Positions 38,602 through 47,094 of a stretch of DNA of 64,000 bases are shown piece after piece. This DNA comes from Roseibium salinum. GTDB taxonomy: Bacteria; Pseudomonadota; Alphaproteobacteria; Rhizobiales; Stappiaceae. The position numbers were made by a program, and so were the translations under genes. The stretch is from NCBI RefSeq assembly GCF_026240905.1, contig NZ_JAPEVI010000003.1, positions 3,534,001 through 3,598,000 of the forward strand, read 5' to 3'. Numbering within the stretch: position 1 is the first letter of the stretch; each line of letters opens with the position of its first letter. The notes beneath the pieces were generated by a model. It ran no database searches. It was not told where the DNA came from and worked only from the letters and a program-made list of their open reading frames with translations.

Positions 38602-39096
38602 ATGAGAGCCTTTTTCCTGTTTCTTCAGGCGCTCGCCTGGACTGCTGCGCTGTTGTTCATTCTCGCCGGCTGCATGCTCACCTACGAGGTTCTGGCACGG
38701 TACCTGTTCATCGCGCCGACCATCTGGGCCGCCGAGCTTGCCCAGCTGTGCCTGATCTGGGGCACGATGATCGGAATGCCCTGGCTCCTGAAGACGGGGC
38801 GGCATATCTCCGTCGATGCCATGACGGACCGCCTCGGTCCGGCGGGCAGGCGCTTGTGCCATGTGCTCGCCATGCTCGTCATTGCCGCTTTCAGCGCGGT
38901 GGTCGCCTGGAAGGGCGGCGCCATCTTCCACGAGTCGTTCGCGCGCGGCCGGACAACCGGATCCATGCTCGACCTGCCGACCTGGGTCGCCGAGCTGGCC
39001 ATTCCGGTCGGGTTTGCGCTCCTGTTCGTCCAGGCTTTGATTGAAGTGGCAAGCGAGCCAAAGGGCTCGAATGCCGAAGAGGCGGTGCCGGAATGA
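38602..39096 (+). CDS. TRAP transporter small permease (DctQ family)
   Basis: This 164-residue protein has four predicted membrane segments: FLQALAWTAALLFILAGC, IWAAELAQLCLIWGTMIGM, CHVLAMLVIAAFSAVVAW, and ELAIPVGFALLFVQALI. This is the DctQ layout, with the WAAEL...GRHISVDAM signature. It links binding protein and large permease at the inner membrane. It overlaps the DctM start by four bases. Confidence 0.92.
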   Translation: MRAFFLFLQALAWTAALLFILAGCMLTYEVLARYLFIAPTIWAAELAQLCLIWGTMIGMPWLLKTGRHISVDAMTDRLGPAGRRLCHVLAMLVIAAFSAVVAWKGGAIFHESFARGRTTGSMLDLPTWVAELAIPVGFALLFVQALIEVASEPKGSNAEEAVPE

Positions 39097-40367
39097 CGAC
39101 GCTCCTCATTCTCGCGGCGCTTTTCGCCCTGCTGCTCATCCGCGTGCCGGTGGCTTTTTCGCTTGGCGGACTCGGTCTTGCCCTGCTGATCTTCGGCGGA
39201 TTTTCGCCGCTCATGGCACCGCAGGCGATCCTTTCCACGCTGGACGGCTTTATCCTGCTGGCGGTTCCGCTGTTCCTGCTGATGTCCAACATCCTGCTCA
39301 AGGGCGGCGTCGGCAGGGACCTCTTTGCCGCCGTCCATGCCTGGGTCGGCCACTGGCCCGGCGGTCTTGCGGTGGCAACCATCGTCTCCTGCGCCATCTT
39401 CGCCGCCATTTCCGGCTCCTCGGTCGCCACCGCCGCAACCATCGGCACGGTCGCCATTCCCGAAATGATCCAGCGCGGGTATGAGCGGAAGTTCGTCTAC
39501 GGGCTGCTGGCGGCGGGCGGCACGCTCGGCATCCTCATTCCGCCCTCCATTCCGATGATCGTCTACGGCTTTGTCACGGAACAGTCGGTGATCGCACTGT
39601 TCCTGGCCGGCATCGGACCCGGGCTCCTGCTTGTCGTGGTGTTCATCGGCTTTTCCATGATCTATGCGCGCTGGTTCGGCGGCTATACGCCGGAACCGGC
39701 CTCAAGTACCCGCGAACGCATCGACAGCACGGTGCGCGCCTTGCCGTCGATTGCCCTTGCGCTGATCGTTATCGGCGTCATCTATACCGGCGTTGCGACG
39801 CCGACCGAAGCGGCGGCCATCGGCTTCGCGGTGGCGCTGCTCATCACCGGACTCTTTCTGCGCACCCTGACCTTGAAGACATTCACCGAGGCGGCGCTGG
39901 AGTCCATGGTGACGACGGTCGCCATCCTGCTGATCGTCGCCGGGGCAAAGGTCTTCGGCAAGGCGATCACGCTCTACCGGATCCCGCAGGATATTTCCGT
40001 ATTCATCGGCCAGAACATCGATACGCCGCTTGCCTTTATCCTCGTCGTTTCCGTGGTGCTGCTGATCATGGGGCTGGTGTTCGAGGCGCTGTCCATGGTG
40101 CTGATCATGACGCCGGTCCTGCTGCCGGCTGCCCTGACGCTCGGCTTCGATCCCATCTGGTTCGGCGTCTATATGGTGGTGATGGTGGAATGTGCGCTGA
40201 TCACCCCGCCGGTCGGGCTCAATCTCTATGTGATCCAGTCGGTTGCCCGCGCCAGACTGTCGGAAGTCTCCCGAGGCGTGCTGCCGTTTCTGCTGCTGAT
40301 GCTGATAACGGTTGCGATCCTCTACGTCTGGACCGATCTTGCCCTTTACATCCCGTTCAAGCTCTGA
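39093..40367 (+). CDS. TRAP transporter large permease (DctM family)
   Basis: The 424-residue sodium-coupled transport subunit has about 12 membrane segments. DctM features include IFAAISGSSVATAATIGTVAIPEM, LAAGGTLGILIPPSIPMIVYGF and TPTEAAAIGF, plus VVMVECALITPPVGLNLYVIQS near the end. It is translationally coupled to DctQ, and an ICL/PEP-mutase family gene follows after 11 bp in the same operon. Confidence 0.95.
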   Translation: MTTLLILAALFALLLIRVPVAFSLGGLGLALLIFGGFSPLMAPQAILSTLDGFILLAVPLFLLMSNILLKGGVGRDLFAAVHAWVGHWPGGLAVATIVSCAIFAAISGSSVATAATIGTVAIPEMIQRGYERKFVYGLLAAGGTLGILIPPSIPMIVYGFVTEQSVIALFLAGIGPGLLLVVVFIGFSMIYARWFGGYTPEPASSTRERIDSTVRALPSIALALIVIGVIYTGVATPTEAAAIGFAVALLITGLFLRTLTLKTFTEAALESMVTTVAILLIVAGAKVFGKAITLYRIPQDISVFIGQNIDTPLAFILVVSVVLLIMGLVFEALSMVLIMTPVLLPAALTLGFDPIWFGVYMVVMVECALITPPVGLNLYVIQSVARARLSEVSRGVLPFLLLMLITVAILYVWTDLALYIPFKL

Positions 40368-40378
40368 GGTTCCAAGCC

Positions 40379-41251
40379 ATGCCGTCTCCGGCCGACAAGC
40401 TCCGCGCCCTGCTTGCGCAGGACAAGCTGCACGTCATGCCCTGCTGTTTCGATGCGCTGTCCGCCAGGCTGATCGAGCAGGCGGGTTTCGGACTGACCTT
40501 CATGTCCGGCTTTGCCGCATCCGCCTCGCGGATCGGCCAGCCTGATCTCGGCCTGATGTCCTATGGCGAAGTGCTGGACCAGACCCGCAATATAGCCGAT
40601 GCGGTCCGGATCCCGCTGCTGGCCGACGGCGATACCGGCTATGGCAACGCGATGAATGTGCGCCGGACGGTGGCCGGTTTTGCCAAGGCCGGCGCCGCAG
40701 CGGTGATGATCGAGGATCAGGTGGCACCAAAACGTTGCGGCCACACGCCGGGCAAGGCCGTCGTCGCGCGCGAGGAGGCCTTTGACCGGATTCGGGCCGC
40801 CAATGACGCCAAAGCGGCGGGCGCTGATATCCTGATCCTCGCCCGCACCGACGCCCGCCACGAACACGGGCTCGGAGAAGCGATCGGGCGGGCGGCGAAG
40901 TTCAGCGAACTGGGCGCGGATATCCTCTTTGTGGAAGCGCCGAGGACCGTCCAGGAAATGGAGACCATCTGCCGCGAGCTGCCGGGGCCGAAAATGGCGA
41001 ATATCGTCGAGGGCGGCGAGACGCCAGACCTGCCGCACAAGGAACTGGAAGACCTCGGTTTCGCGATCGCCGCCTATCCGCTGACGCTGATGGCAAGCGC
41101 GATGAAGGCCATGGTCCACACGCTGGAGCGGTTGAAATCCGGTCAGGACCGGACTGCGGATCTGATGGATTTCGGCGAATTGCGCGAACGGATCGGGTTC
41201 AACGACTATTACGAGGTGTCTTCGCGGTACGAAACGTCCAGGCGTGATTGA
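40379..41251 (+). CDS. Isocitrate lyase/PEP mutase family protein
   Basis: This 290-residue barrel enzyme has PCCFDALSARLIEQAGFG, metal-binding LLADGDTGYGNAMNVRRTV, and EDQVAPKRCGHTPGKAVV. The last is a KKCGH-type loop, here K-R-C-G-H near residue 119, whose Cys marks C-C lyases rather than mutases. Oxaloacetate decarboxylase, methylisocitrate lyase or a dimethylmalate-type lyase are all possible. Its place at the end of a TRAP operon suggests it acts on an imported carboxylate or its product. Confidence 0.85.
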   Translation: MPSPADKLRALLAQDKLHVMPCCFDALSARLIEQAGFGLTFMSGFAASASRIGQPDLGLMSYGEVLDQTRNIADAVRIPLLADGDTGYGNAMNVRRTVAGFAKAGAAAVMIEDQVAPKRCGHTPGKAVVAREEAFDRIRAANDAKAAGADILILARTDARHEHGLGEAIGRAAKFSELGADILFVEAPRTVQEMETICRELPGPKMANIVEGGETPDLPHKELEDLGFAIAAYPLTLMASAMKAMVHTLERLKSGQDRTADLMDFGELRERIGFNDYYEVSSRYETSRRD

Positions 41252-41756
41252 GGGGCAGCATTGTCTGCAACCGTCATTCTGGACAAGGGAGGCGGAGCCG
41301 AACGCAGATCCGGAATCCAGGTATATGTCGCGCCGCAGGCGCGTCTGAATTTTGCATGAATAATGAGTTCGCTTCGCTCACGCCCATTTCTGGATTCCGG
41401 ATCTGCGCGCAGCGTTGCTGCACTTGTTCGGAATGACGGACATCCCTGATCTCCGCCAGCGACGTGGCTCCTGCGACAGGCCCCTGATCACCGGCTCTCA
41501 CGAAATCCGGCGCATTCCTTGACTCTTCCGGTTCTTTCAGGCATAGACCCGCCAACTCCATACGAGTGACCGACAATCTGATCCGCCGACCGGGACCCGC
41601 AAAGGTCTAAAGAGAGCCCGGAGGTCAACACCCGACAGCGCGTTGCGCCCTCGGGTGGCAAACCGCTTTGCGCAAGCGCCGCGGCTTGGATTTGAAGCAC
41701 GGTTGCCCATATGGTTCGGGAGATCTCCCGAAACCGATGACTGTAAGGACCAGTTG
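41252..41756. other. Gene-free stretch upstream of ffh, with an inverted repeat
   Basis: These 505 bp contain the inverted repeat at 41271-41439 and then about 310 bp upstream of ffh. A smaller hairpin (CACCCGA ... TCGGGTG) lies near 41629-41659. No SRP RNA gene signature was found and no convincing gene is present. AAGGAC before ATG 41757 is the ffh ribosome site. Confidence 0.5.
41271..41439. repeat. 169-bp nested inverted repeat (REP/MITE-like)
   Basis: The arms at 41271-41320 and 41390-41439 are imperfect reverse complements about 50 bp long. Both hold GCAGATCCGGAATCCAG at the inner side and CCGTCATTC at the outer side. The 69-bp middle contains further small palindromes (CGCGCC..., TTCGCTTCGC). 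No transposase frame is present. Arm sequence resembles the 743-859 repeat. It closes the TRAP operon and may stop its transcription. Confidence 0.85.
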
Positions 41757-43313
41757 ATGTTTGAAAGCCTGTCCGATCGACTAAGCGGAATTTTCGACAA
41801 GCTAACCGGCCGCGGTGCGCTGTCGGAAAATGACGTCAATGAAGCGCTGCGCGAAATCCGCCGCGCGCTGATCGAGGCTGACGTCGCCCTGCCGGTCGTT
41901 CGCTCCTTCACCGACAAGGTCCGCAACCGGGCGGTTGGCGCGGAAGTGGTCAAATCGGTGACCCCCGGCCAGATGGTCGTCAAGATTGTGCATGACCAGC
42001 TCGTCGAGATGCTGGGAACGGAAGCCGAGCCGCTCGACCTGAACGCCCCGGCACCCGTGCCGATCATGATGGTGGGTCTGCAGGGCTCGGGTAAAACCAC
42101 GACGACGGCCAAGATTGCGCGGCGCCTGACCCGGCGCGACAAGCGCAAGGTGCTGATGGCCTCGCTCGACACCCGCCGTCCGGCGGCCCAGGAACAGCTG
42201 AAGATCCTGGGCGAGCAGAACGACATCGACACGCTGCCGATCATCCAGGGCCAGGGACCGGTCGAGATCGCCAAGCGGGCGATTTCCGCCGCCAAGCTGG
42301 GCGGCTATGACGTGGTCCTGCTCGATACGGCGGGCCGGATCCATATCGACGAGCCGCTGATGGTGGAGATGGCGGACGTCAAGGCCGCCACCCGGCCCCA
42401 TGAAATCCTGCTCGTCGCCGACTCCCTCACCGGTCAGGACGCGGTCAATCTGGCCCAGAGTTTCGACGAACGCGTGGGCATCACCGGCATTGCGCTCACC
42501 CGTATGGACGGTGACGGGCGCGGCGGTGCTGCACTTTCCATGCGCGCCGTCACGGGCAAACCGGTCAAGCTGGTCGGTACCGGCGAAAAAGCCGATGCGC
42601 TGGAAGACTTCCATCCGAAGCGGATCGCCGACCGCATTCTGGGCATGGGCGATATCGTCTCGCTCGTCGAAAAGGCGGCGGAAGCCATCGATGCGGAAAA
42701 AGCCGCCAAGATGGCCAGGAAGATGCAGAAGGGTCATTTTGACCTGGAGGATCTCGCCGAGCAGCTCCAGCAGATGGAAAAGCTGGGCGGCATGTCGGGC
42801 ATGATGGGCATGCTTCCGGGCGTCGGCAAGATGAAGAAGCAGATCGAGGCGGCCAATATCGACGACAAGGTCTTCAAGCGCCAGATCGCCATCATCCAGT
42901 CCATGACCCCGACCGAGCGCCACAAGCCGGACCTTCTGAAGGCAAGCCGCAAGAAGCGCATTGCCGCCGGTTCCGGCGTCGAGGTGGCCGAGGTCAACAA
43001 GCTGCTGAAGATGCACCGCCAGATGGGCGACATGATGAAGTCCATGGGCAAGAAAAAAGGCATGCTGGGCAAGCTGATGGGCGGCTTGGGCGGCGGCATG
43101 CCGAATGTCGATCCCAAGCAGCTTGATGAAATGGCGAAATCTGGCCAGCTTCCGGGCGGCGTGGACCTGCCGAAGGGCCTTCCGGGCGGAATGTCCGGTC
43201 TCCCCGGCGGCATGGGCGGCCCCGGGCTGCCTCCTGGAATGTCCGGCCTGCCGGGCCTCGGAGGGCCGAAACTTCCCGGCCTGCCGGGCACGGGCAAAGG
43301 CAAGAAACGATGA
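41757..43313 (+). CDS. ffh: Signal recognition particle protein Ffh
   Basis: Ffh binds 4.5S RNA and delivers membrane proteins to FtsY/SecYEG. The 518-residue protein has the N domain (MFESLSDRLSGIFDKL), GTPase P-loop GLQGSGKTTTTAKIA near residue 106, DTAGRIHID, and TRMDGDGRGG. The Met-rich M domain is at about 330-440. The C-terminal tail of about 75 residues is Gly/Pro/Leu/Met-rich, with repeated GLPGGM-like units, before KGKKR. It overlaps the chorismate mutase start by four bases. Confidence 0.96.
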   Translation: MFESLSDRLSGIFDKLTGRGALSENDVNEALREIRRALIEADVALPVVRSFTDKVRNRAVGAEVVKSVTPGQMVVKIVHDQLVEMLGTEAEPLDLNAPAPVPIMMVGLQGSGKTTTTAKIARRLTRRDKRKVLMASLDTRRPAAQEQLKILGEQNDIDTLPIIQGQGPVEIAKRAISAAKLGGYDVVLLDTAGRIHIDEPLMVEMADVKAATRPHEILLVADSLTGQDAVNLAQSFDERVGITGIALTRMDGDGRGGAALSMRAVTGKPVKLVGTGEKADALEDFHPKRIADRILGMGDIVSLVEKAAEAIDAEKAAKMARKMQKGHFDLEDLAEQLQQMEKLGGMSGMMGMLPGVGKMKKQIEAANIDDKVFKRQIAIIQSMTPTERHKPDLLKASRKKRIAAGSGVEVAEVNKLLKMHRQMGDMMKSMGKKKGMLGKLMGGLGGGMPNVDPKQLDEMAKSGQLPGGVDLPKGLPGGMSGLPGGMGGPGLPPGMSGLPGLGGPKLPGLPGTGKGKKR

Positions 43314-43639
43314 GCGTCAGCGAAGCCGAAACCCGGCTGGGCCAGAGCGAGGCCCTCGAGGAGCTGAAGGCGCTCCGGGCTTCCATCGACAATATCGACG
43401 CGGCGCTCGTTCACATGCTCGCCGAACGGTTCAAATGCACCCAGAAGGTGGGTGTTCTGAAAGCGACCAACAATCTGCCGCCGGCCGATCCGGCGCGGGA
43501 AAAGATTCAGATCGAGCGGCTGCGGCAGCTTGCTGGCGACGCCAATCTCGATCCTGACTTTGCCGAGAAGTTCCTGAACTTCATCGTTCACGAAGTGATC
43601 CGGCACCATGAAGCCATTGCCGCTGAAGCCGGCAACTGA
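43310..43639 (+). CDS. Chorismate mutase (AroQ type)
   Basis: This 109-residue all-helical enzyme converts chorismate to prephenate for Phe/Tyr synthesis. It has LKALRASIDNIDAALVHMLAERFKCTQKVGVLKA, with the catalytic Arg/Lys pattern, and PAREKIQIERLRQLAGDANLDPDFAEKFLNFIVHEVIRHHE. It is coupled to ffh and precedes rpsP by 18 bp, an order seen in many alphaproteobacteria. Confidence 0.93.
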   Translation: MSVSEAETRLGQSEALEELKALRASIDNIDAALVHMLAERFKCTQKVGVLKATNNLPPADPAREKIQIERLRQLAGDANLDPDFAEKFLNFIVHEVIRHHEAIAAEAGN

Positions 43640-43657
43640 AAAAACTGGAGATACAAA

Positions 43658-44050
43658 ATGGCTACGAAAATTCGCCTGGCACGCGGCGGTTCCAAGAAAC
43701 GCCCGTTCTACCGCATCGTTGTTGCTGACATCCGCTCTCCGCGCGATGGCCGCTTCATCGAAAAGGTCGGTTCCTACGACCCGATGCTGCCGAAGGAATC
43801 CGAAGAGCGAGTAAAGCTGGATGTGGAACGCATCCAGTATTGGCTCGACAACGGTGCAAAGCCGACCGACCGCGTTCTGCGCTTTCTGGACGCTGCCGGC
43901 CTCGTGAAGCGTGAGCCGCGCAACAACCCGAAAAAAGCCGCGCCGGGCGCAAAGGCGAAGGAACGCCTGGAAGCCAAGCGTCTGGCCGATGAAGAAGCCG
44001 CCGCCGCTCCGGCCGAGGAAGCCGCTTCCGAAGAAGCTGCCGCCGAATAA
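43658..44050 (+). CDS. rpsP: 30S ribosomal protein S16, with a long C-terminal tail
   Basis: S16 is an assembly protein of the small subunit. [42 protein letters not shown] is a clear match. At 130 residues it is longer than the usual 80-90 because of a Lys/Ala/Glu-rich tail from about residue 95, ending in repeated EEAA units. Such tails are common in alphaproteobacteria. It heads the rpsP-rimM-trmD-rplS cluster. Confidence 0.97.
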   Translation: MATKIRLARGGSKKRPFYRIVVADIRSPRDGRFIEKVGSYDPMLPKESEERVKLDVERIQYWLDNGAKPTDRVLRFLDAAGLVKREPRNNPKKAAPGAKAKERLEAKRLADEEAAAAPAEEAASEEAAAE

Positions 44051-44097
44051 CCAGATGACCTGTGCCGCACCGGCTTTCCAGTCAGAGGCCCGATGAC

Positions 44098-44643
44098 ATG
44101 ACTTCGTCAGAGGATCAAAAGGTCCTGATGGCCAAAATCGGCGCGGCGCACGGCATTCGCGGGGAGGTGCGGGTCAAGCCGTTCGGCGATGACCCGCTGT
44201 CCTTCACCGACTACGGCGTTTTGACCACGAAGGACGGCAGATCCTTCGAAGTCGAAAAGGCGCGGGTGCAGAAGACGGTCGTGGTCACCAAGTTCAAGGG
44301 GATCACGGACCGCAATCAGGCGGAGGAACTGAACGGGCTGGATCTTTATGTCAGCCGCGACCAGTTGCCCGAACCTGAAGAAGACGAATTCTACTATTCC
44401 GATCTGAACGGCCTGACCGTTCTTGACCGGAGCGGCGAGACGCGCGGCAAGATCGTCGCCGTCCAGAATTTCGGCGCAGGCGATCTCCTGGAGATCCGCC
44501 CCGCGCGCGGCAAGAGCTTCTATATTCCCTTCACGAAGGACTTCGTTCCGGAAATCGACCTGGACGAGAAGCTGGTGAAGATCGACCTGCCGGAGGACTA
44601 TTTGTCCGAGGGCGAGCCTTCGGAAGAAGCGCCGGACAGGTAA
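44098..44643 (+). CDS. rimM: Ribosome maturation factor RimM
   Basis: RimM assists assembly of the 30S head around S19. The 181-residue protein has LMAKIGAAHGIRGEVRVKPFGDDP (N-terminal domain) and the PRC-barrel half with YYSDLNGLTVLD and GAGDLLEIRPARGKSFYIPF. ATG 44098 is preferred over an in-frame start 36 bases upstream. Its end overlaps the converging VanZ-like gene by 46 bases. Confidence 0.94.
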   Translation: MTSSEDQKVLMAKIGAAHGIRGEVRVKPFGDDPLSFTDYGVLTTKDGRSFEVEKARVQKTVVVTKFKGITDRNQAEELNGLDLYVSRDQLPEPEEDEFYYSDLNGLTVLDRSGETRGKIVAVQNFGAGDLLEIRPARGKSFYIPFTKDFVPEIDLDEKLVKIDLPEDYLSEGEPSEEAPDR

Positions 44644-45110
44644 CGGGTCGGCACCGCCTGCAGTCCCATTTTCCCGAGATCGAGGTCTTGCGTGTCGTCG
44701 AGCAGGGCCTGTCGCGATTCCGAGCGGACCAATGCGATAAGCGCCACCACCAGCGCGACGCCGATGCCGTTTGCCACCGTATCGGACAGCGACATTTCGT
44801 GATGTGGCAGGAAGCCCTGCATCACTTCGCCCCCCAGGCCCAATGTGAAGGCGACAACGGCGGAAATGCGCAAGCGGCAGCAGAACAGGGCGTGGATGGA
44901 AAGGGTCAGCAGGGCGTAAAAGCCGATATGAATGACCTTGTCATAAGGGTGCCCGACGCCGGTATTGAACACCAGGCCCATCAGGATGCCGAAGCTCATC
45001 AGAGCCGTCAGCGGCAGCACCCGGCTCAGGGAAAAATCGATATAATGCCGAGCGATGCGTCCTTGCATAAAGGCGGGAAGCTTGAAACGAATGACAGGGA
45101 ACTTGAGCAC
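44598..45110 (-). CDS. VanZ-like membrane protein
   Basis: This 170-residue protein has four predicted membrane segments and the VanZ-like motifs VGHPYDKVIHIGFYALLTL and GLGGEVMQGFLPHHEMSLSDTVANGIGVALV. The function of non-vancomycin VanZ proteins is mostly unknown; resistance should not be inferred. It is on the opposite strand inside the rimM-trmD interval, with its last 46 bases overlapping rimM, which splits an otherwise conserved operon. Confidence 0.85.
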   Translation of the reverse strand: MLKFPVIRFKLPAFMQGRIARHYIDFSLSRVLPLTALMSFGILMGLVFNTGVGHPYDKVIHIGFYALLTLSIHALFCCRLRISAVVAFTLGLGGEVMQGFLPHHEMSLSDTVANGIGVALVVALIALVRSESRQALLDDTQDLDLGKMGLQAVPTRYLSGASSEGSPSDK

Positions 45111-45282
45111 GGCCGGATACCCGATTGAAACGCGCTTGTCAGTTTAGACAGGGAGCCTTAATCAGAGCTTTCCAGCCGGCAAATGACCCCGCTGAAAAAG
45201 GCGTGTTTCGCGGGTTTGGTTAACAAAGTCTTGCTGCGGTTCGGCTGCAGCATCTGGTGGTTGAACGAGAACGGACCGGCTC

Positions 45283-45993
45283 ATGGCCTTCAAAGCAACG
45301 ATCCTGTCGCTCTATCCGGACATGTTTCCCGGGCCTCTGGGCCACAGCCTTTCCGGCCGGGCGCTGGAAAAGGGCCTGTGGGAGCTGGAAACCCGCCAGA
45401 TCCGTGACTTTGCCACCGACAAGCACCGGTCCGTCGACGATACGCCGGCCGGCGGCGGCGCCGGCATGGTGCTGCGGGCCGATGTCCTTGCCAGGGCGAT
45501 CGATGCGGCCGCGCCGGCAGATGATCCGCGCCCGAAGCTTCTGATGAGCCCGCGCGGCCATCCGTTCAACCAGGCAAGGGCGCGCGAGCTTGCCGAAGGG
45601 CAGGGCGCCGTCATTGTCTGCGGCCGTTTCGAGGGGGTGGACCAGCGGGTGATCGATTCCCGTGGGCTGGAGGAAATCTGCATCGGCGACTACATCCTTT
45701 CTGGCGGTGAAATCGGCGCGATGACCATGCTGGACGCCGTGGTCCGCCTCATTCCCGGCGTGATGGGCAACAAGGAAAGCGGCGATACGGAAAGTTTCGA
45801 GACGGGGCTGCTGGAACATCCCCACTATACGCGCCCGGCCGATTTCGAAGGCATGCCGATCCCCGAGGTTCTGACCTCCGGCAACCACCGGAAAATCCAT
45901 GAGTGGCGCATGGCCGAGGCCGAACGCCTGACCCGCCAGCGCCGGCCCGATCTCTGGGAGGCCTATATGGCGGACGAGGACGACGTGGATTAG
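45283..45993 (+). CDS. trmD: tRNA (guanine-37-N1)-methyltransferase TrmD
   Basis: TrmD methylates G37 next to the anticodon and prevents frameshifting. The 236-residue SPOUT enzyme has [53 protein letters not shown], and the knot segment [31 protein letters not shown]. Its terminus is [26 protein letters not shown]. rplS follows after 327 bp. Confidence 0.96.
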   Translation: MAFKATILSLYPDMFPGPLGHSLSGRALEKGLWELETRQIRDFATDKHRSVDDTPAGGGAGMVLRADVLARAIDAAAPADDPRPKLLMSPRGHPFNQARARELAEGQGAVIVCGRFEGVDQRVIDSRGLEEICIGDYILSGGEIGAMTMLDAVVRLIPGVMGNKESGDTESFETGLLEHPHYTRPADFEGMPIPEVLTSGNHRKIHEWRMAEAERLTRQRRPDLWEAYMADEDDVD

Positions 45994-46320
45994 GCTCCGG
46001 TCAGCTCCGGTGGATACGAACTGTGGGCCTTTTCTGCCGGCTTGCTCTCCGGCCAAGGTCGGAATGCGGTTTGCCTGGCAGACGCGGCTGTGCCCGAAAA
46101 AGCGCATGACATGGCCGGGAAAATCCTGTATACGCCCGCCAAGCAGGATGAAGGCAGGGGCCTGTCTCAGGCTCCCCCGAATGTGAGCGAGGGTACCTGA
46201 ACACCCGAAAAGCCCATGAAATCCGGCGGATATGCGACATGGCCCAAAGTCGGTGAATTCGTTCCTGGCCCCGAGCGGGGAACGCTCTGACCGCTTTGTA
46301 ATTGAAAAGGGAAAAATGCC
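45994..46320 (+). promoter_or_regulatory. trmD-rplS intergenic region, possible leader
   Basis: These 327 bp hold no recognised gene or tRNA. GGGGCCTGTCTCAGGCTCCCC near 46156 and CCCCGAGCGGGG near 46271 could form hairpins just ahead of rplS. A ribosomal-protein leader is possible but not matched to a known family. A decoy ATG-CCA-TGA directly precedes the rplS ATG. Confidence 0.3.
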
Positions 46321-46791
46321 ATGAATATCATCGAGCAGCTCAATGCTGAGGAAATGGCGAGAATCGAGGATCAGCGCAAGCTTCCCGAATTTTCTCCGGG
46401 TGACACCGTCCGCGTCAACGTGAGGGTCACCGAAGGTACCCGGACCCGTACCCAGGCTTACGAAGGCGTCTGCATCGCCCGTTCCGGCGGCGGCATCAAC
46501 GAAAGCTTCACGGTCCGCAAGATTTCTTACGGCGAAGGCGTCGAGCGTGTCTTCCCGATCTTCTCGCCGATGCTGGAAGGCGTAGAGGTTGTCCGCCGCG
46601 GTAAAGTCCGCCGTGCGAAGCTCTACTACCTGCGCGACCGCCGCGGCAAGTCCGCCCGTATCGTCGAAAACACCAATGTTCGCGCCAAGCGTCTCAACGA
46701 AGAGACCCGCGCCGAAGCCACCGCTGCCAAGGTTGCAAAGGCCGAAGCGAAGCAGGCCGAGAAGGACGCTGCAGAGAACGCAGCCGAATAA
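46321..46791 (+). CDS. rplS: 50S ribosomal protein L19, with a C-terminal tail
   Basis: L19 lies at the 30S-50S interface. [36 protein letters not shown] and [24 protein letters not shown] are diagnostic. At 156 residues it exceeds the usual 115-120 because of an Ala/Glu/Lys-rich tail from about residue 125, parallel to the S16 tail in this cluster. ATG 46321 is the start. A T-rich hairpin terminator follows. Confidence 0.97.
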   Translation: MNIIEQLNAEEMARIEDQRKLPEFSPGDTVRVNVRVTEGTRTRTQAYEGVCIARSGGGINESFTVRKISYGEGVERVFPIFSPMLEGVEVVRRGKVRRAKLYYLRDRRGKSARIVENTNVRAKRLNEETRAEATAAKVAKAEAKQAEKDAAENAAE

Positions 46792-47094
46792 GCCGGCACG
46801 GCAGGCAAGTTCACGAAAGGGCGGTCCTCGGGCCGCCTTTTTTTGTTAAAGGCGCACTCCCGGTCAATCTCAGTTGAATTCAGCTCAACTCGCAACGCTT
46901 GACCTTGAAGCGGAGCTGCGTCATTCACTAGGTCGACCTGCTTTCATGCGCATCCTGCGTGAAGGCGGAAAGTTGATCGCTCTTGAAATGTCAGAGCATC
47001 TTGTCTGCGGCTTTACATGGACGCGGCAAGAAGCGCCGGAGGCAAGCGCAGCGGACAAGCGCGCGGCCGATCCGGCCGGAATGAGGAGAGACCC
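46792..47094 (+). promoter_or_regulatory. rplS-leuC intergenic region
   Basis: These 303 bp contain the rplS terminator at the left and the leuC upstream region. No leucine-rich leader peptide or attenuator was recognised. AGGAGAG at 47084-47090 is the leuC ribosome site. The small open frames here have no recognisable product. Confidence 0.35.
46817..46845 (+). terminator. rplS terminator
   Basis: GGCGG pairs with CCGCC around a short loop within AAAGGGCGG ... CCGCCTTTTTTT, ending in seven T. It lies 25 bases past the rplS stop. Confidence 0.85.

Noticed and set aside
41440..41756. Possible SRP (4.5S) RNA gene upstream of ffh
   Set aside because: The conserved GGAAG/AGCAG tetraloop region of SRP RNA is not visible; only an unrelated hairpin near 41629-41659.
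44598..45110. VanZ-like gene as glycopeptide resistance
   Set aside because: VanZ-like membrane proteins are widespread and there are no other van genes. A Gram-negative host does not need it.
45994..46320. Possible tRNA or known riboswitch before rplS
   Set aside because: No cloverleaf with a T-loop GTTCRA and no recognised riboswitch core was found; only small hairpins.
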